The translations under genes were made by a program, and so were the position numbers. A DNA stretch of 55,053 nucleotides from Paracoccus sp. IB05 (GTDB lineage Bacteria; Pseudomonadota; Alphaproteobacteria; Rhodobacterales; Rhodobacteraceae): contig NZ_JAEFCF010000035.1 of assembly GCF_016405985.1 (NCBI RefSeq), forward strand, positions 1-55,053, in the 5' to 3' direction. The notes beneath the pieces were generated by a model that saw only the letters and a list, made by a program, of their open reading frames with translations, made no database searches and was not told where the DNA came from. Positions 8,131 through 16,650 of this stretch are shown here, one piece after another (the first letter of the stretch is position 1; each line of letters begins with the position of its first letter).

Positions 8131-9111
8131 TTGAAGTACCTTAAGCAGCACAAGTCGATCAGTGAATGCATCGACATCATGTTGATGCGAGGTATGGAAA
8201 TACCCGACCGGGGCCATGCCGAGCGCTCCCTGCACCGCATCGGGTACTACCGGCTCAGCGCATTTGGGTATCCGTACCGTGACTTTTGCCCGATCCCGAC
8301 GCCTGAAGGCGAGGTTGAGCAGAAGATTCGATGCGATAAGTTCAAAGAGGGTACGACGTTAGATCATGCGATCAGCTTTTACCTCTTCGATAAAGCACTC
8401 CGCATAGAGCTCCTCGATGCGATCGAACGCATCGAGATCGCAGTCAGAACCGCGATGATTGAGGTCCTTGGGGAGTTGGGCCCACATGCCCATCGCGACA
8501 GGCGCTCATATAAAGACCGTTTCAGCGAAGAAGATGCTGAAGGTAATACGCCGCTCGGCCTATTTATCAATGGCCTAGATCAGCACTTCAGGAGCTCAAA
8601 AGAAGACTTCGCGAAGCATTTCAGGTTGAAATACTTCGGCCCGCCGCCGATCTGGATCGAAGCAGGGACATGGACCTGGGGCAATCTAACCCACATCATC
8701 GCTCACCTATCCGACAAAAATAAAATGGCAATTGCGGCACACGTCCACCCGGACCTCCCCATGAAGACTTTTGCGTCATGGATCACAGCGCTCAACGACG
8801 TCCGGAACAGCTGCGCACATCACGCCCGGACGTGGAACAAGCCCTTGGTTAACAGCCCGGGTGTCCCACCAAAAACGATATTTGGACAGTTGGACCACCT
8901 CCGCCAGCCCAGGATGGGGGACGACGCGCCGACGAAAAAGGTCTACAGCGCGATGGTCATCATGATCTTCATGCTGCGACAGTATTACCCGCGCACTGAG
9001 TGGCACGTCCGTCTGCGCGACATGATCTTGACCCAGGACCTCCCTTACGAGATCCGCCCCCACACCGCGGGTTTCCCGCAGGGCTGGGAGCACGAGGCCA
9101 TATGGAACTGA
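8131..9111 (+). CDS. Abi-family (AbiD/AbiF-like) HEPN protein
   Basis: A 326-aa member of the Abi_2-type abortive-infection family. It has the characteristic opening (KSISECIDIMLMRGMEI, then AERSLHRIGYYRLSAFGYPYR) and the central ISFYLFDKALRIELLDAIERIEIAVRT segment. The HEPN ribonuclease motif Rx4H is at residues 225-230 (RNSCAH). Such proteins are thought to cleave RNA once infection is sensed, halting growth. Translation appears to begin at TTG 8131: a stop lies at 8104 and no ATG precedes the conserved region. A strong promoter is upstream. It stands alone without an obvious antitoxin, which fits abortive-infection genes. Confidence 0.85.
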   Translation: MKYLKQHKSISECIDIMLMRGMEIPDRGHAERSLHRIGYYRLSAFGYPYRDFCPIPTPEGEVEQKIRCDKFKEGTTLDHAISFYLFDKALRIELLDAIERIEIAVRTAMIEVLGELGPHAHRDRRSYKDRFSEEDAEGNTPLGLFINGLDQHFRSSKEDFAKHFRLKYFGPPPIWIEAGTWTWGNLTHIIAHLSDKNKMAIAAHVHPDLPMKTFASWITALNDVRNSCAHHARTWNKPLVNSPGVPPKTIFGQLDHLRQPRMGDDAPTKKVYSAMVIMIFMLRQYYPRTEWHVRLRDMILTQDLPYEIRPHTAGFPQGWEHEAIWN

Positions 9112-9119
9112 TCCTCGGC

Positions 9120-9400
9120 CTTCACTCATTCGCAATCGCTGCTCGATGTTATGAAAGGCCGGTTCGGGCTCCGAAGAACACGCATGCTAAGACACAGTAG
9201 TCGGTCGGTTTGGCGCCCGCAGCCGCCCAAGTGCCCACTGCAGCCGAGCGCGGCCCTTACCAGCCGGTCGACCTCGACAAATGCTGCTCTGCCGCATGCT
9301 CCGAAGCTGCCCTTCGTCTTGCGCCGCAGCAATCACCTGGCCAAGATGGTAGCGATGCGGGACGAAGCCGACATTCGCATATGCATAACTTGACAAGCTA
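9120..9400 (+). repeat. Diverged repeat, copy A
   Basis: Intergenic sequence sharing pieces in the same order with 11320-11580. The shared pieces are GGGCTCCGA then a (C)ATGCT...ACACAG-like stretch (9167-9200), and a 20-bp identity (GGCCCTTACCAGCCGGTCGA, 9252-9271) followed by similar text. It lies between the 3' ends of the Abi gene and the 586-aa HEPN gene. No intact ORF is supported. It resembles the fast-evolving intergenic sequences common in Rhodobacterales, but that link is from memory. Confidence 0.5.
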
Positions 9401-9423
9401 TTTTAGGGGTGGACCGCCCGAAC

Positions 9424-11184
9424 CTACCAAGCTGGTGGTCTGAATAGTTCGGCATCTTGATCCCATTCTTCTATGGTATTCAAGGTGGATTTCCAAGTTG
9501 AAAGCTGCAAGTTGGCAAATGTAAGCATATCAGCTATGGTTCTGAATGGCCGCTCCGAGCAGAGGTTTCGACCCAGTTCGGCCAAAACTTGATCAAGGTA
9601 GTCGTGAGCGTTATCTACCAATGCACCGCAATAGGTCGGACTTGACCCGGTATGGGTTATTATGTTTCTGGCTCGGTAAATTCGATGCATCTGCCAACGA
9701 ACAAGCATTTCATGCCTGCCTAGGTCCTCTAGCAAGTGCTTTGGGGAGAAAAATCGCTTCCCGATACTATATCCGCGAAACAAAAGAACGGGATTTTTCT
9801 TCAGTATGCGACATGCCTCCTGGTGATCTGCAGAATTCATCCTTTTCAATATGAATGCAATTCTCCAATCGGGAATAGTGGCTTTCTCTTTGCAAAACTC
9901 AACGAAGTCTTTGGAGTTTACCTCCACCCTCCTTGCCCATGCATCAAGGATTCGGGCAGGATAGCCGAGAGAAATTAAAGGCAACAATGATTCCGCTACA
10001 TCCTCAACAATTGAGGTTCTTTTCATATTCCTCCCAACTATCTCCATTGCAGTCCAAATATTGAGGATTTGCGCCTCTTCGCTGGGAGTCGATATCGCCT
10101 GACCGTGAAGTGTGATGGCTCTAAGAAATTTAGATAGCTCCCTTCGATCCGAATACTTCAAGTTGCCCAGAAAAGAATCCAAGTTTCCAAGGGTTCTTTT
10201 GGTCTGCCCCTCATCGATGAATGTCATTCTATTTCTTAAAGAGTGAACTCGGTAGCACTTGTTTGTTTGAGGATTTAAGGCCCTTGCGTTTGTTTCAAAA
10301 GATACGCTTGACTTGTGGTCAAATATCGCTACGAGATCGAAAAGATTCTGGATTTTCCGCATTGACCTATGAACTGCAGCATGGGGGTCAGCTGCATTAA
10401 TCCCATCAATGACTACAAGCTTCTTTGTGCTGCTTTCTTCAAGAATTTCATCCGCTCTGCCCGGCCTAGGTATTACCTTGAATTCCTCAGGCATGTGTTC
10501 ATGAAACTGAATATCGAAGGCGTTATAGTGATCAATATTGACGTTATCTGACTTGATATCCACCCCTAGAAGAACTTTATAAGTCGACGATCGCAACGCG
10601 GTTTCGCTAAGAAAATCGATAGCCTTATCTGCAGTAGTTTTGGGGTTTTTGGGATTAAAGTTTCTTTTGGATACAGCATGAATAAAACTACTGGAAATTC
10701 CAAGATTTATTTTAGTTGTAACGATATTGGAGATAAGATAATCTATTTTTTCTTTGGATGGGTTTGGTAGCCTTAATTGATGGTCCAAGGCGGATTCGAG
10801 CGCGATAGCGTATGAAATGGGATTGAGACGAGCGGCAACTGTTCCAACTCTTGACTCAAGGTCAGAAGCTTCTTCTATATTATTGGGGAGTATGATTTGA
10901 GTTGAAATTCCAATCAAATCCTTCGCCACTGAATCCGAGTTCAGCCGATGGCGCAACTCCTCCAATACGAGAGAAATCTCCCCCTTTCCCTTTCCTGTGT
11001 CGCGAACAGTCTTAATAAGTCCTAACAGCTCCCTAGCAATGAATGGAGAGTTCAACGCCGGAGCTTTGTAGCTATCCAATGAGTAGTGGAACGTAAGTTC
11101 AACGAGTCTAAATTTTACAAACCTATCCAGCTCCGCATCTGCCGATACGGGCGCGTCAACCACGGCGGGGACAGTGTTATTCAT
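9424..11184 (-). CDS. 586-aa protein with C-terminal HEPN-like motif
   Basis: I do not recognise the full-length family. The C-terminal ~110 residues look like an Apea-type HEPN domain: RNIITH at about residues 506-511 fits R(N)x3-4H, and predicted helices surround it (LVRWQMHRIYRARNIITHTG, then HDYLDQVLAELGRN). The first ~480 residues are helical with no Walker, nuclease or membrane motif that I can see. Base composition is clearly more AT-rich than every neighbour and codon choice follows, so it is a recent import. A plausible promoter lies at 11238-11265. Diverged repeats flank it on both sides. A defence or toxin role is inferred from the HEPN motif and from its position between Abi and the caspase-helicase. 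Confidence 0.7.
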   Translation of the reverse strand: MNNTVPAVVDAPVSADAELDRFVKFRLVELTFHYSLDSYKAPALNSPFIARELLGLIKTVRDTGKGKGEISLVLEELRHRLNSDSVAKDLIGISTQIILPNNIEEASDLESRVGTVAARLNPISYAIALESALDHQLRLPNPSKEKIDYLISNIVTTKINLGISSSFIHAVSKRNFNPKNPKTTADKAIDFLSETALRSSTYKVLLGVDIKSDNVNIDHYNAFDIQFHEHMPEEFKVIPRPGRADEILEESSTKKLVVIDGINAADPHAAVHRSMRKIQNLFDLVAIFDHKSSVSFETNARALNPQTNKCYRVHSLRNRMTFIDEGQTKRTLGNLDSFLGNLKYSDRRELSKFLRAITLHGQAISTPSEEAQILNIWTAMEIVGRNMKRTSIVEDVAESLLPLISLGYPARILDAWARRVEVNSKDFVEFCKEKATIPDWRIAFILKRMNSADHQEACRILKKNPVLLFRGYSIGKRFFSPKHLLEDLGRHEMLVRWQMHRIYRARNIITHTGSSPTYCGALVDNAHDYLDQVLAELGRNLCSERPFRTIADMLTFANLQLSTWKSTLNTIEEWDQDAELFRPPAW

Positions 11185-11237
11185 CTAATTTCCACTATTC
11201 TGGCACCGTTATGGCGGCTTTAAAGCCCTTTCATGTG

Positions 11238-11265
11238 ATTATGATTTTTTCTTACTCAGAGGCAA
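11238..11265 (-). promoter_or_regulatory. Possible promoter of the HEPN gene
   Basis: On the minus strand, TTGCCT (plus 11260-11265) and CATAAT (plus 11238-11243) are 16 bp apart, in an AT-rich patch about 55 bp upstream of the start codon. Confidence 0.35.
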
Positions 11266-11309
11266 TTAGAAACATCAGGTGTGGGTTTGATTCTATGCCG
11301 CGCCCGCAT

Positions 11310-11590
11310 TGGGCTTAGATACCATTCGCTTGCCCGAGCGTCTGCTATGGGCTCCGAGCAACATGCTGCGGCACAGAAACGGGCAGGCTCGCTGCTCTCA
11401 GCTGCATCGCTCCCCACGGAAAGCGATCGTGGCCCTTACCAGCCGGTCGAGCCACACCGTTGCTGCATGGCGGCGTTCTCCAGAGATGCCATTCGTAAAC
11501 TTCACCGTGCCTCTAGCCCTCGGGTCATCGTGCCGCCCTTTGCCCGATAGCACTCTTCAAATTCAGGCATATGTTCGCAAGATTCCACGC
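11310..11590 (+). repeat. Diverged repeat, copy B
   Basis: Partner of the 9120-9400 copy, in the same orientation. It contains GGGCTCCGA near 11349, the identical 20-bp block at 11431-11450, and a similar downstream stretch (TGCTGC, and a GCATATG-like end near 11570). It fills most of the gap between the HEPN gene start and the caspase-helicase stop. No intact gene is seen here. Confidence 0.5.
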
Positions 11591-11593
11591 CAT

Positions 11594-14500
11594 CTAGATT
11601 ACCCGTGGCATGGCGGGCTGCATCGTCTCATGCAACTCACGTCCACGGCGACCGATGATTGCGGCGACCGCGTCGGGGGCTAACCCGGCGATCGACTCGC
11701 CATTCAAATGACCCGCCCGGAAAAGCGCAAGAATCTCGCCTCGTGTCAGAGGGAAGCCAAGGGCACTCAGCGGCACCGCTTCGGCTGGAAGGCCGAGATC
11801 AAGCCGGGTGAGCAACAGCACTGCTGCTTCCTGATCCTCGGCCCGTTCAAGTACGATCGCGGCAATGCGCAGCGCAGACTCCAGCAGGAAACGAGAGCCG
11901 TCAGCGTAGCCGCGAATGTCGCCGTGCCCTACCCTGAGGAATGCATTAGACGAGTATCGGGCCTCGATATTGTTGGTCGGTTCACCAGCGATCCAGTCGC
12001 TCACGATGAGCGCTCGCTTGCACCGGGCATAGAATGCAACATCGCTTTCAGCGCGATGCTGCAACGCGCGGCCCACTCCATGTCCGAAGCGGCCAAGGGC
12101 GGCCTGCTGCCACTGCGGCTCACCCCTGCGGGTTTGCGGTGTGTAGTCCTCGTCGCGCTCCGGCAGGCATTCGACGAGTACAAGGAGGGCTTCCAGCGTG
12201 GCGTCGGCCGGGTCAACGCGACGCAACAGCTCAACGAGGCGCATCGCCGACTCGAGCGTGAGGGGCGACTCTCCGCAGGCTCTCCCAAGCATCGTCAATC
12301 GGAGATTGTCGCCGTCTACCTCGATCAGGCCATCGGCGATCATACGGTCCAACAGCCGCTCCAGTGTCGGGACCATACGATCACGCCACGCCGGATTCTG
12401 GAGGGCGGCGAGATAACCGCCATATGTATTTGCGATCAGGTCGACAACCGCTCCGCGCGGAACATCTCTGACCTGCGTTAGCAAACGGATCACCCAGGTG
12501 CCCGACTGGTTCGGGTTGAACGATGACCGGATAACCTCTGGTTGACCCTGCACATATTGCCGGACAAGTTGATTGCGCTCCATGGGAGTATCGGCGAGCA
12601 GGATAGCCTTCCCCTCAACTTCAAACCCCAAGCGACCAGCACGGCCTGCCATGTTCTTGTATTGAGCCACCGTGTACGGCTGCCGCTCGCGGCCAGGAAA
12701 ATCGGTCTCGGCAATGATGACAGTAGATGCAGGCGTGTTCACTCCCGCTGCAACCGTGCTGGTTGCGACGAGCACTCTGATCTGGCCGTCTTGCCGGCGG
12801 AAGCCTCGCTCCACTGCGACACGCTCATCTCGAGTGAGATCGCCGTTGTGGAATGCGATGCCGCCCGCCAGAGCACGTCGAAGGCTCTCGGACATGTGGG
12901 AAAGGTCACCTTCGGGCAGCGCATCGATCACGTCTTGCGCTGCCGGAAGCCCAAGCTCGGCAGCGAGGTAGTTTGCGCAGCCGCTCGCCGGGCCACGCGC
13001 GTTGCGGAAGACGATGACTTTCTCACCTGCATCGATGAGATGGCGCACCAGCGGTACGATCAGGTCTTGCGACGATTGATTTTGGCCACGCTGGCGGACC
13101 GCAAAGCGATCGAGGAATTGGATAGTTTCAGGACCGTTCGGCCCCAAGCGAGTCAATGCACCAGTTCGATCAAGCACGCCTTCCACCAATGGGACCGGCC
13201 GATGATCAGTTTGCAGAAGGCCGCAGCCGAGCCAGCGGTCGAAATGGTTGGCCTGACCTATAACCGCACTCAATGTGATGAGCTGCGGAGCAACGCCGCG
13301 TTGGCGCGCGCTCACAAGGTTCGTGAGCAATAGTTCAACCACCATGCCGCGACCTGGCTCAGTGATGAACTGCGCCTCGTCGAGCACGACCAGGCCAATC
13401 TGATTGAGCATGTACGCGGAGGCGACCGACATGCTGAGGAACTTCTCGTAGGTGAAGAACGCGATGTCGTATTTGCCGCGCAGGACGGTACCGACCTGAT
13501 CCTGCCAATCGCCGGAGCAACGAGCAATCCGGAGCCCCAGGCGATCCCCGTAGATGGCAGAGAAGTCTTCAAATTTCTCGTTCACGAGCGCCTTGTAGGG
13601 CAGCAGGAACACTGCTTTGCGGCCATCCGCGATGGCCTTGAGCGCAGCCAACTCACCGATGAAAGTCTTTCCTGCACTAGTCGGCGCGACGACCATGAGC
13701 GAGTTGCCGTCCAGCACCCCTTGTTCGTTGACCGCTTCAATCTGAAGTTCGTTGAGCCCTTGAGGAAAGCGCTCATGCCATGCGTCGACAGCTTCTTGCG
13801 GAATACCCGCTTCCGCCAGTTCGCGAATGTCGCCGGTGGTCTGAAAATTGACCCGTTCGGGAAAGGCTTCACGATAGCGGGCACCGATCTGGCCGGGAGG
13901 AAGAACGAGATCGCCTTCGGTCTGGCCGAACATGGTTGGCGACTGGATATAGCCAAATCGCCCAGCATTCGCCGTGACAAGGCGGGTAACGCGATCGACG
14001 AGCTCAAGCACCCCGAGAGGGGCGTCTGCAGCCACCAAAACGTCAATTACGGCCTTGGTGAAGAGGCCGTGCCGCGATTGGGGATCCTCTAGCGCCTCTT
14101 GGTCGGCTGCTGATGCGGCGAATAGGATACGTCCCTGACCTGCCACGTCGACAAGCGGGAAAGCCACTGCGTCACGGGGGACCAGGCCGGCATCGATCAC
14201 GCGCGCCGGAGCACCGCCACTGAAGCAGCAATCCAGCAGCAGGATGACTGCACGCGCTCTGGTCTCTCGAAAACGCTGAGCGAGCTCGTCCATACCGAGC
14301 GTCGTGTTCGGCAGATCGGCTACGTTCGTATCATGCAGAACCAGACGATGGTCTTGCGTGCCGTGTCCGGCGAACCCGAGGATCACCACATCGTCTTCAT
14401 CCGCGGCACCGAGCGTCGTGTCGAGAACATCGCGCAGCGCGGCCAGTGTCGCGGCATCGTCCGTTATCAGGGGCCCGTGGAGATCGGCAATGCTGTCCGA

Positions 14501-14602
14501 CAGCACCGCCCACAAAGCGGTGGCATCGCGCGAGGCTCCCGTCAGATCACCGATGAAGGGATCCGAATGCCGATCGATGCCGATGAACGCCCCCCGGATC
14601 AT
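11594..14602 (-). CDS. Caspase-like protease fused to Ski2-like helicase
   Basis: A 1002-aa two-domain protein. Residues ~1-235 form a caspase/metacaspase-like (peptidase C14) domain, with the catalytic His at H80 (FAGHGTQ) and Cys at C126 in LLLDCCFSGG (DxCxSG). Residues ~285-750 form a superfamily 2 helicase: Walker A APTSAGKT at 306-313, DEAQ box at 408-411, TSTVAAGVNTPA (motif V), and the GRAGR motif (VI) typical of Ski2/Hel308 proteins. The last ~250 residues are helical, as in Ski2-like ratchet regions. A DUF2158-like gene precedes it by 3 nt. Helicases of this group act as sensors in Hachiman-type immunity, so a helicase-triggered protease is the simplest model. I know of no named system with this exact fusion. 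Domain calls are firm; the role is inferred. Confidence 0.88.
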   Translation of the reverse strand: MIRGAFIGIDRHSDPFIGDLTGASRDATALWAVLSDSIADLHGPLITDDAATLAALRDVLDTTLGAADEDDVVILGFAGHGTQDHRLVLHDTNVADLPNTTLGMDELAQRFRETRARAVILLLDCCFSGGAPARVIDAGLVPRDAVAFPLVDVAGQGRILFAASAADQEALEDPQSRHGLFTKAVIDVLVAADAPLGVLELVDRVTRLVTANAGRFGYIQSPTMFGQTEGDLVLPPGQIGARYREAFPERVNFQTTGDIRELAEAGIPQEAVDAWHERFPQGLNELQIEAVNEQGVLDGNSLMVVAPTSAGKTFIGELAALKAIADGRKAVFLLPYKALVNEKFEDFSAIYGDRLGLRIARCSGDWQDQVGTVLRGKYDIAFFTYEKFLSMSVASAYMLNQIGLVVLDEAQFITEPGRGMVVELLLTNLVSARQRGVAPQLITLSAVIGQANHFDRWLGCGLLQTDHRPVPLVEGVLDRTGALTRLGPNGPETIQFLDRFAVRQRGQNQSSQDLIVPLVRHLIDAGEKVIVFRNARGPASGCANYLAAELGLPAAQDVIDALPEGDLSHMSESLRRALAGGIAFHNGDLTRDERVAVERGFRRQDGQIRVLVATSTVAAGVNTPASTVIIAETDFPGRERQPYTVAQYKNMAGRAGRLGFEVEGKAILLADTPMERNQLVRQYVQGQPEVIRSSFNPNQSGTWVIRLLTQVRDVPRGAVVDLIANTYGGYLAALQNPAWRDRMVPTLERLLDRMIADGLIEVDGDNLRLTMLGRACGESPLTLESAMRLVELLRRVDPADATLEALLVLVECLPERDEDYTPQTRRGEPQWQQAALGRFGHGVGRALQHRAESDVAFYARCKRALIVSDWIAGEPTNNIEARYSSNAFLRVGHGDIRGYADGSRFLLESALRIAAIVLERAEDQEAAVLLLTRLDLGLPAEAVPLSALGFPLTRGEILALFRAGHLNGESIAGLAPDAVAAIIGRRGRELHETMQPAMPRVI

Positions 14603-14605
14603 TGA

Positions 14606-14830
14606 TCAGCCTCGCATCACCTGAAACGACGCGAAACCAGGTTGCTCGGTTTTGTCCAGCGCAACAGCGGCGAATGTCTCCCGCGAGGCGACTTGCTTGT
14701 TGCCAACCTTCTCAAACCATACGCACCAAACCGCGGTGCCTTCGATCGACCAATACTCGCCGACCTGCTCAACCGTCATGATCGGTCCGCCCGATTTCAG
14801 CTGAACCGTATCGCCCGGCGCAAACACCAT
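14606..14830 (-). CDS. DUF2158/YodC-like small protein
   Basis: A 74-aa protein beginning MVFAPGDTVQLKSGGPIMTVE, the DUF2158 (YodC-like) signature, followed by CVWFE. Such domains are small beta-barrels of unknown molecular role. ATG 14830 has GGGGA five bases upstream; an in-frame ATG ten codons earlier lacks a ribosome site. The stop lies 3 nt before the caspase-helicase start, so the two are one operon. DUF2158 proteins are widespread singletons, so the partnership here may be functional (an adaptor, inhibitor or protease substrate) or incidental. Confidence 0.75.
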   Translation of the reverse strand: MVFAPGDTVQLKSGGPIMTVEQVGEYWSIEGTAVWCVWFEKVGNKQVASRETFAAVALDKTEQPGFASFQVMRG

Positions 14831-14923
14831 GTTTCCCCGCCTCTCGCTCGAATCTTGCATATCGACTCAAAGTTAGGCTGCATTGCTGCATTTTGCGAGA
14901 TGGCCGGCCAAACGGGCCATGAT

Positions 14924-14960
14924 TTTATACTCTTTTTACCAATCAACACTTTCAATCGTC
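14924..14960 (-). promoter_or_regulatory. Possible promoter of the caspase-helicase operon
   Basis: The minus strand carries TATAAAAT (TTTATA at plus 14924-14929). TTGAAA-like and TTGATT-like hexamers lie upstream, but the spacing is not ideal. It sits beside the broken transposase end, so transposon-derived sequence may contribute. A perfect palindrome, TGGCCGGCCA (14901-14910), lies between it and the gene. Confidence 0.3.
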
Positions 14961-14967
14961 CAAGTAA

Positions 14968-15267
14968 AGCCAAGTATCGAGTAGAGGATCTGCAGCAAGC
15001 TGGCCCGGTCAGCCGTTCCGGTGCGATGGAAGGACGACCCTCTTTTGCATAGAGCCGGTCGAATTCGGCATTAAGCAAGCGCAGCGCATCGTTGACGACG
15101 GCCCGGATCTTGCGCAGCGGATGTCCGCTTTCTCGGTCTTGCTGCGGTCGCGGTGCTGCACCACCCTCAGTCTGCTCTCCGCCCTCCCGCTCATACGCAG
15201 AAGACTGATCGCCAAGATCCACAGCCTTGACTTTCGTCGCGGGCTCCACATGTAGTAACGTAACCAC
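14968..15267 (-). pseudogene. IS5-family transposase N-terminal fragment
   Basis: A degraded transposase start. The recognisable core reads HPLRKIRAVVNDALRLLNAEFDRLY then GRPSIAPERL, which matches the N-terminal region of many IS5-group transposases. After ERL the frame shifts: the next sensible residues, RASLLQILYSI, continue in another frame to about 14968 and then stop matching. The remaining ~80% of the transposase, including the catalytic DDE residues, is absent. It marks a past insertion between the caspase-helicase operon and the toxin-antitoxin pair. Confidence 0.75.
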
Positions 15268-15281
15268 AAGCGGAGGCCGCG

Positions 15282-15536
15282 ATGACGATTCATACGATCA
15301 GCAGCCGTGAACTGAACCAGGATCTGGCACGGGCAAAACGTGCGGCGCTTGACGGTCCCGTGTTCATCACGGATAGAGGCCGGCCAGCCCATGTCCTGAT
15401 GAGCTTTGCGCAGTATCAGCAGATGAGCGGCCAGCGCCGCAACATCCTCGATGCGCTTGCGGTGCCAGGACTGTCTGACATCGAGTTCGAGCCGACAAAG
15501 GCTGAGATCATGTCCCGACCGGCCGATCTGTCCTGA
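15282..15536 (+). CDS. Phd/YefM-type antitoxin
   Basis: An 84-aa antitoxin of the Phd/YefM fold. The typical N-terminus (TIHTISSRELNQDLARAKRAA, then GPVFITDRGRPAHVLMSFAQY) would form the DNA-binding dimer domain. The C-terminal ~30 residues (ending KAEIMSRPADLS) would thread into the toxin. GGAGG lies just upstream of ATG 15282. Its stop overlaps the toxin start by one base (TGATG), so expression is coupled. Such pairs repress their own promoter and here would stabilise the element. Confidence 0.9.
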   Translation: MTIHTISSRELNQDLARAKRAALDGPVFITDRGRPAHVLMSFAQYQQMSGQRRNILDALAVPGLSDIEFEPTKAEIMSRPADLS

Positions 15537-15958
15537 TGTTCCTGCTCGATACCAATGTGATTTCCGAGTTGCGTAAGGCGGGGGATGGCAGATCCGATGC
15601 CAATGTCACCGCCTGGCTGGGTAGTCAGGATGCCGGGGCACTGTTCATTTCGGCAATTGCGGCGATGGAACTGGATATCGGCGTGCGCCGCATCGAGCTG
15701 CGCGACCCGACGCAGGGAGCCATGCTGCGGGCATGGTTCGCAGAACGGGTCCAGCCGGAGTTCCAAGACCGGATTTTGCCGGTAGATACAAGCGTGGCAC
15801 TGCGATGCGCGGGTCTCCATGTTCCTGATCCGAGATCAGAACGGGACGCGCTGATAGCGGCGACGGGGCTAGTGCATGGTTTCACGGTCGTGACCCGCAA
15901 CACCGGTGATTTCAAGGACACAGGGGTGGTCTTGCTTAATCCTTGGGTCAAAGCGTGA
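15536..15958 (+). CDS. vapC: PIN-domain toxin, VapC/FitB type
   Basis: A 140-aa ribonuclease toxin. It starts with the PIN signature MFLLDTNVISELRK (first acidic residue D5). A central acidic region includes ELDIGVRRIE, and ARSERDALIAAT-type residues near 105-112 give the second acidic cluster (DPRSERDALIAATGL). The end reads FTVVTRNTGDF, the usual final PIN motif. It is expected to cleave RNA when the upstream antitoxin decays. Length is normal for the family. It forms a complete addiction module with the preceding gene. Confidence 0.9.
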   Translation: MFLLDTNVISELRKAGDGRSDANVTAWLGSQDAGALFISAIAAMELDIGVRRIELRDPTQGAMLRAWFAERVQPEFQDRILPVDTSVALRCAGLHVPDPRSERDALIAATGLVHGFTVVTRNTGDFKDTGVVLLNPWVKA

Positions 15959-16254
15959 CTGACAGCCGGAAGGCGCTGTTACAGGCCTTTGAGCCAGGCG
16001 AAAATTGCCATGGCACCTTTTGAGGGGACGTCTTCTCCCGGTTCTCGGGCGAAAAGCAACCGGTATAGGGGTTGGCAGGTCCGTAGCTTATCCCGTTCTC
16101 AACGAAGAAGCCCAATCGCCCGAGCAGCCACGCCCGGTGCCAGCACGAGCCCGCCAGCAGCAGACGCAGCCAGCGTGGCGGTTGGCGGCCCGAATAGCCA
16201 GCGAGATACATCTGGTTCAGAAGACCGCTGCGAAGGCGGGTTGCAGTGCAACCC
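15959..16254. other. Intergenic region, no gene supported
   Basis: Open frames exist on both strands. None has a ribosome site, homology that I recognise, or convincing codon use. No clear terminator hairpin is seen for either the toxin gene or the converging ssb gene. Confidence 0.4.
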
Positions 16255-16596
16255 TTACCCATCTTTCCCGACCGGCACGACTGCAAAGCGATCAGCCGTG
16301 AGTGAGGTCTCATAGACGGTCTGCCCGTCTTTGGCGTAATTGCTCTCGCCGATCCGCCCCCTCACATGGACGAGGTCGCCGGGTTTCAGGTTCTCCTTCA
16401 GCCAGGCGAAACCTGCGGTGCTGCGTTCGAAGAGGGTGACGGTGTTCCAATCCGTGCGCTCGCGCAACTCGCCGCTGTCCTTGTCCTTCCAGCTGTCGGT
16501 TGCGGCGATGCTGACCTTCAGGACCTTGCCGCCCCCAAGCTCGGTTCTGCGACCGACATAGCCCTGAATCTGGAATTCCGCGAAGGTGTACAACAT
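16255..16596 (-). CDS. ssb: Single-stranded DNA-binding protein
   Basis: A 113-aa OB-fold protein with the SSB pattern (FQIQGYVGRR, VLKVSIAATDSW, RTDWNTVTLFE, LKPGDLVHVRGRI). It lacks the long acidic C-terminal tail of chromosomal SSB, as is common in plasmid versions. GAGGAGA lies before ATG 16596. It is the last gene of the virB operon, about 54 nt after virB6. It probably coats the single-stranded DNA that enters the recipient or forms during transfer replication. A GTATCGTAACGA stretch upstream resembles part of site S2. Confidence 0.88.
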   Translation of the reverse strand: MLYTFAEFQIQGYVGRRTELGGGKVLKVSIAATDSWKDKDSGELRERTDWNTVTLFERSTAGFAWLKENLKPGDLVHVRGRIGESNYAKDGQTVYETSLTADRFAVVPVGKDG

Positions 16597-16650
16597 ATTA
16601 TCTCTCCTCGTTACGATACTAAACTTGAACGGTAGGTTCCCTGCGGTCGA

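Noticed and set aside
11594-14602. Hachiman HamB
   Set aside because: The helicase is similar in class, but no HamA (DUF1837) gene is adjacent and the N-terminal domain is a caspase, so it is not a standard Hachiman system.
15959-16254. Small genes between vapC and ssb
   Set aside because: Several open frames exist but none has a ribosome site, a recognised family or convincing codon use.
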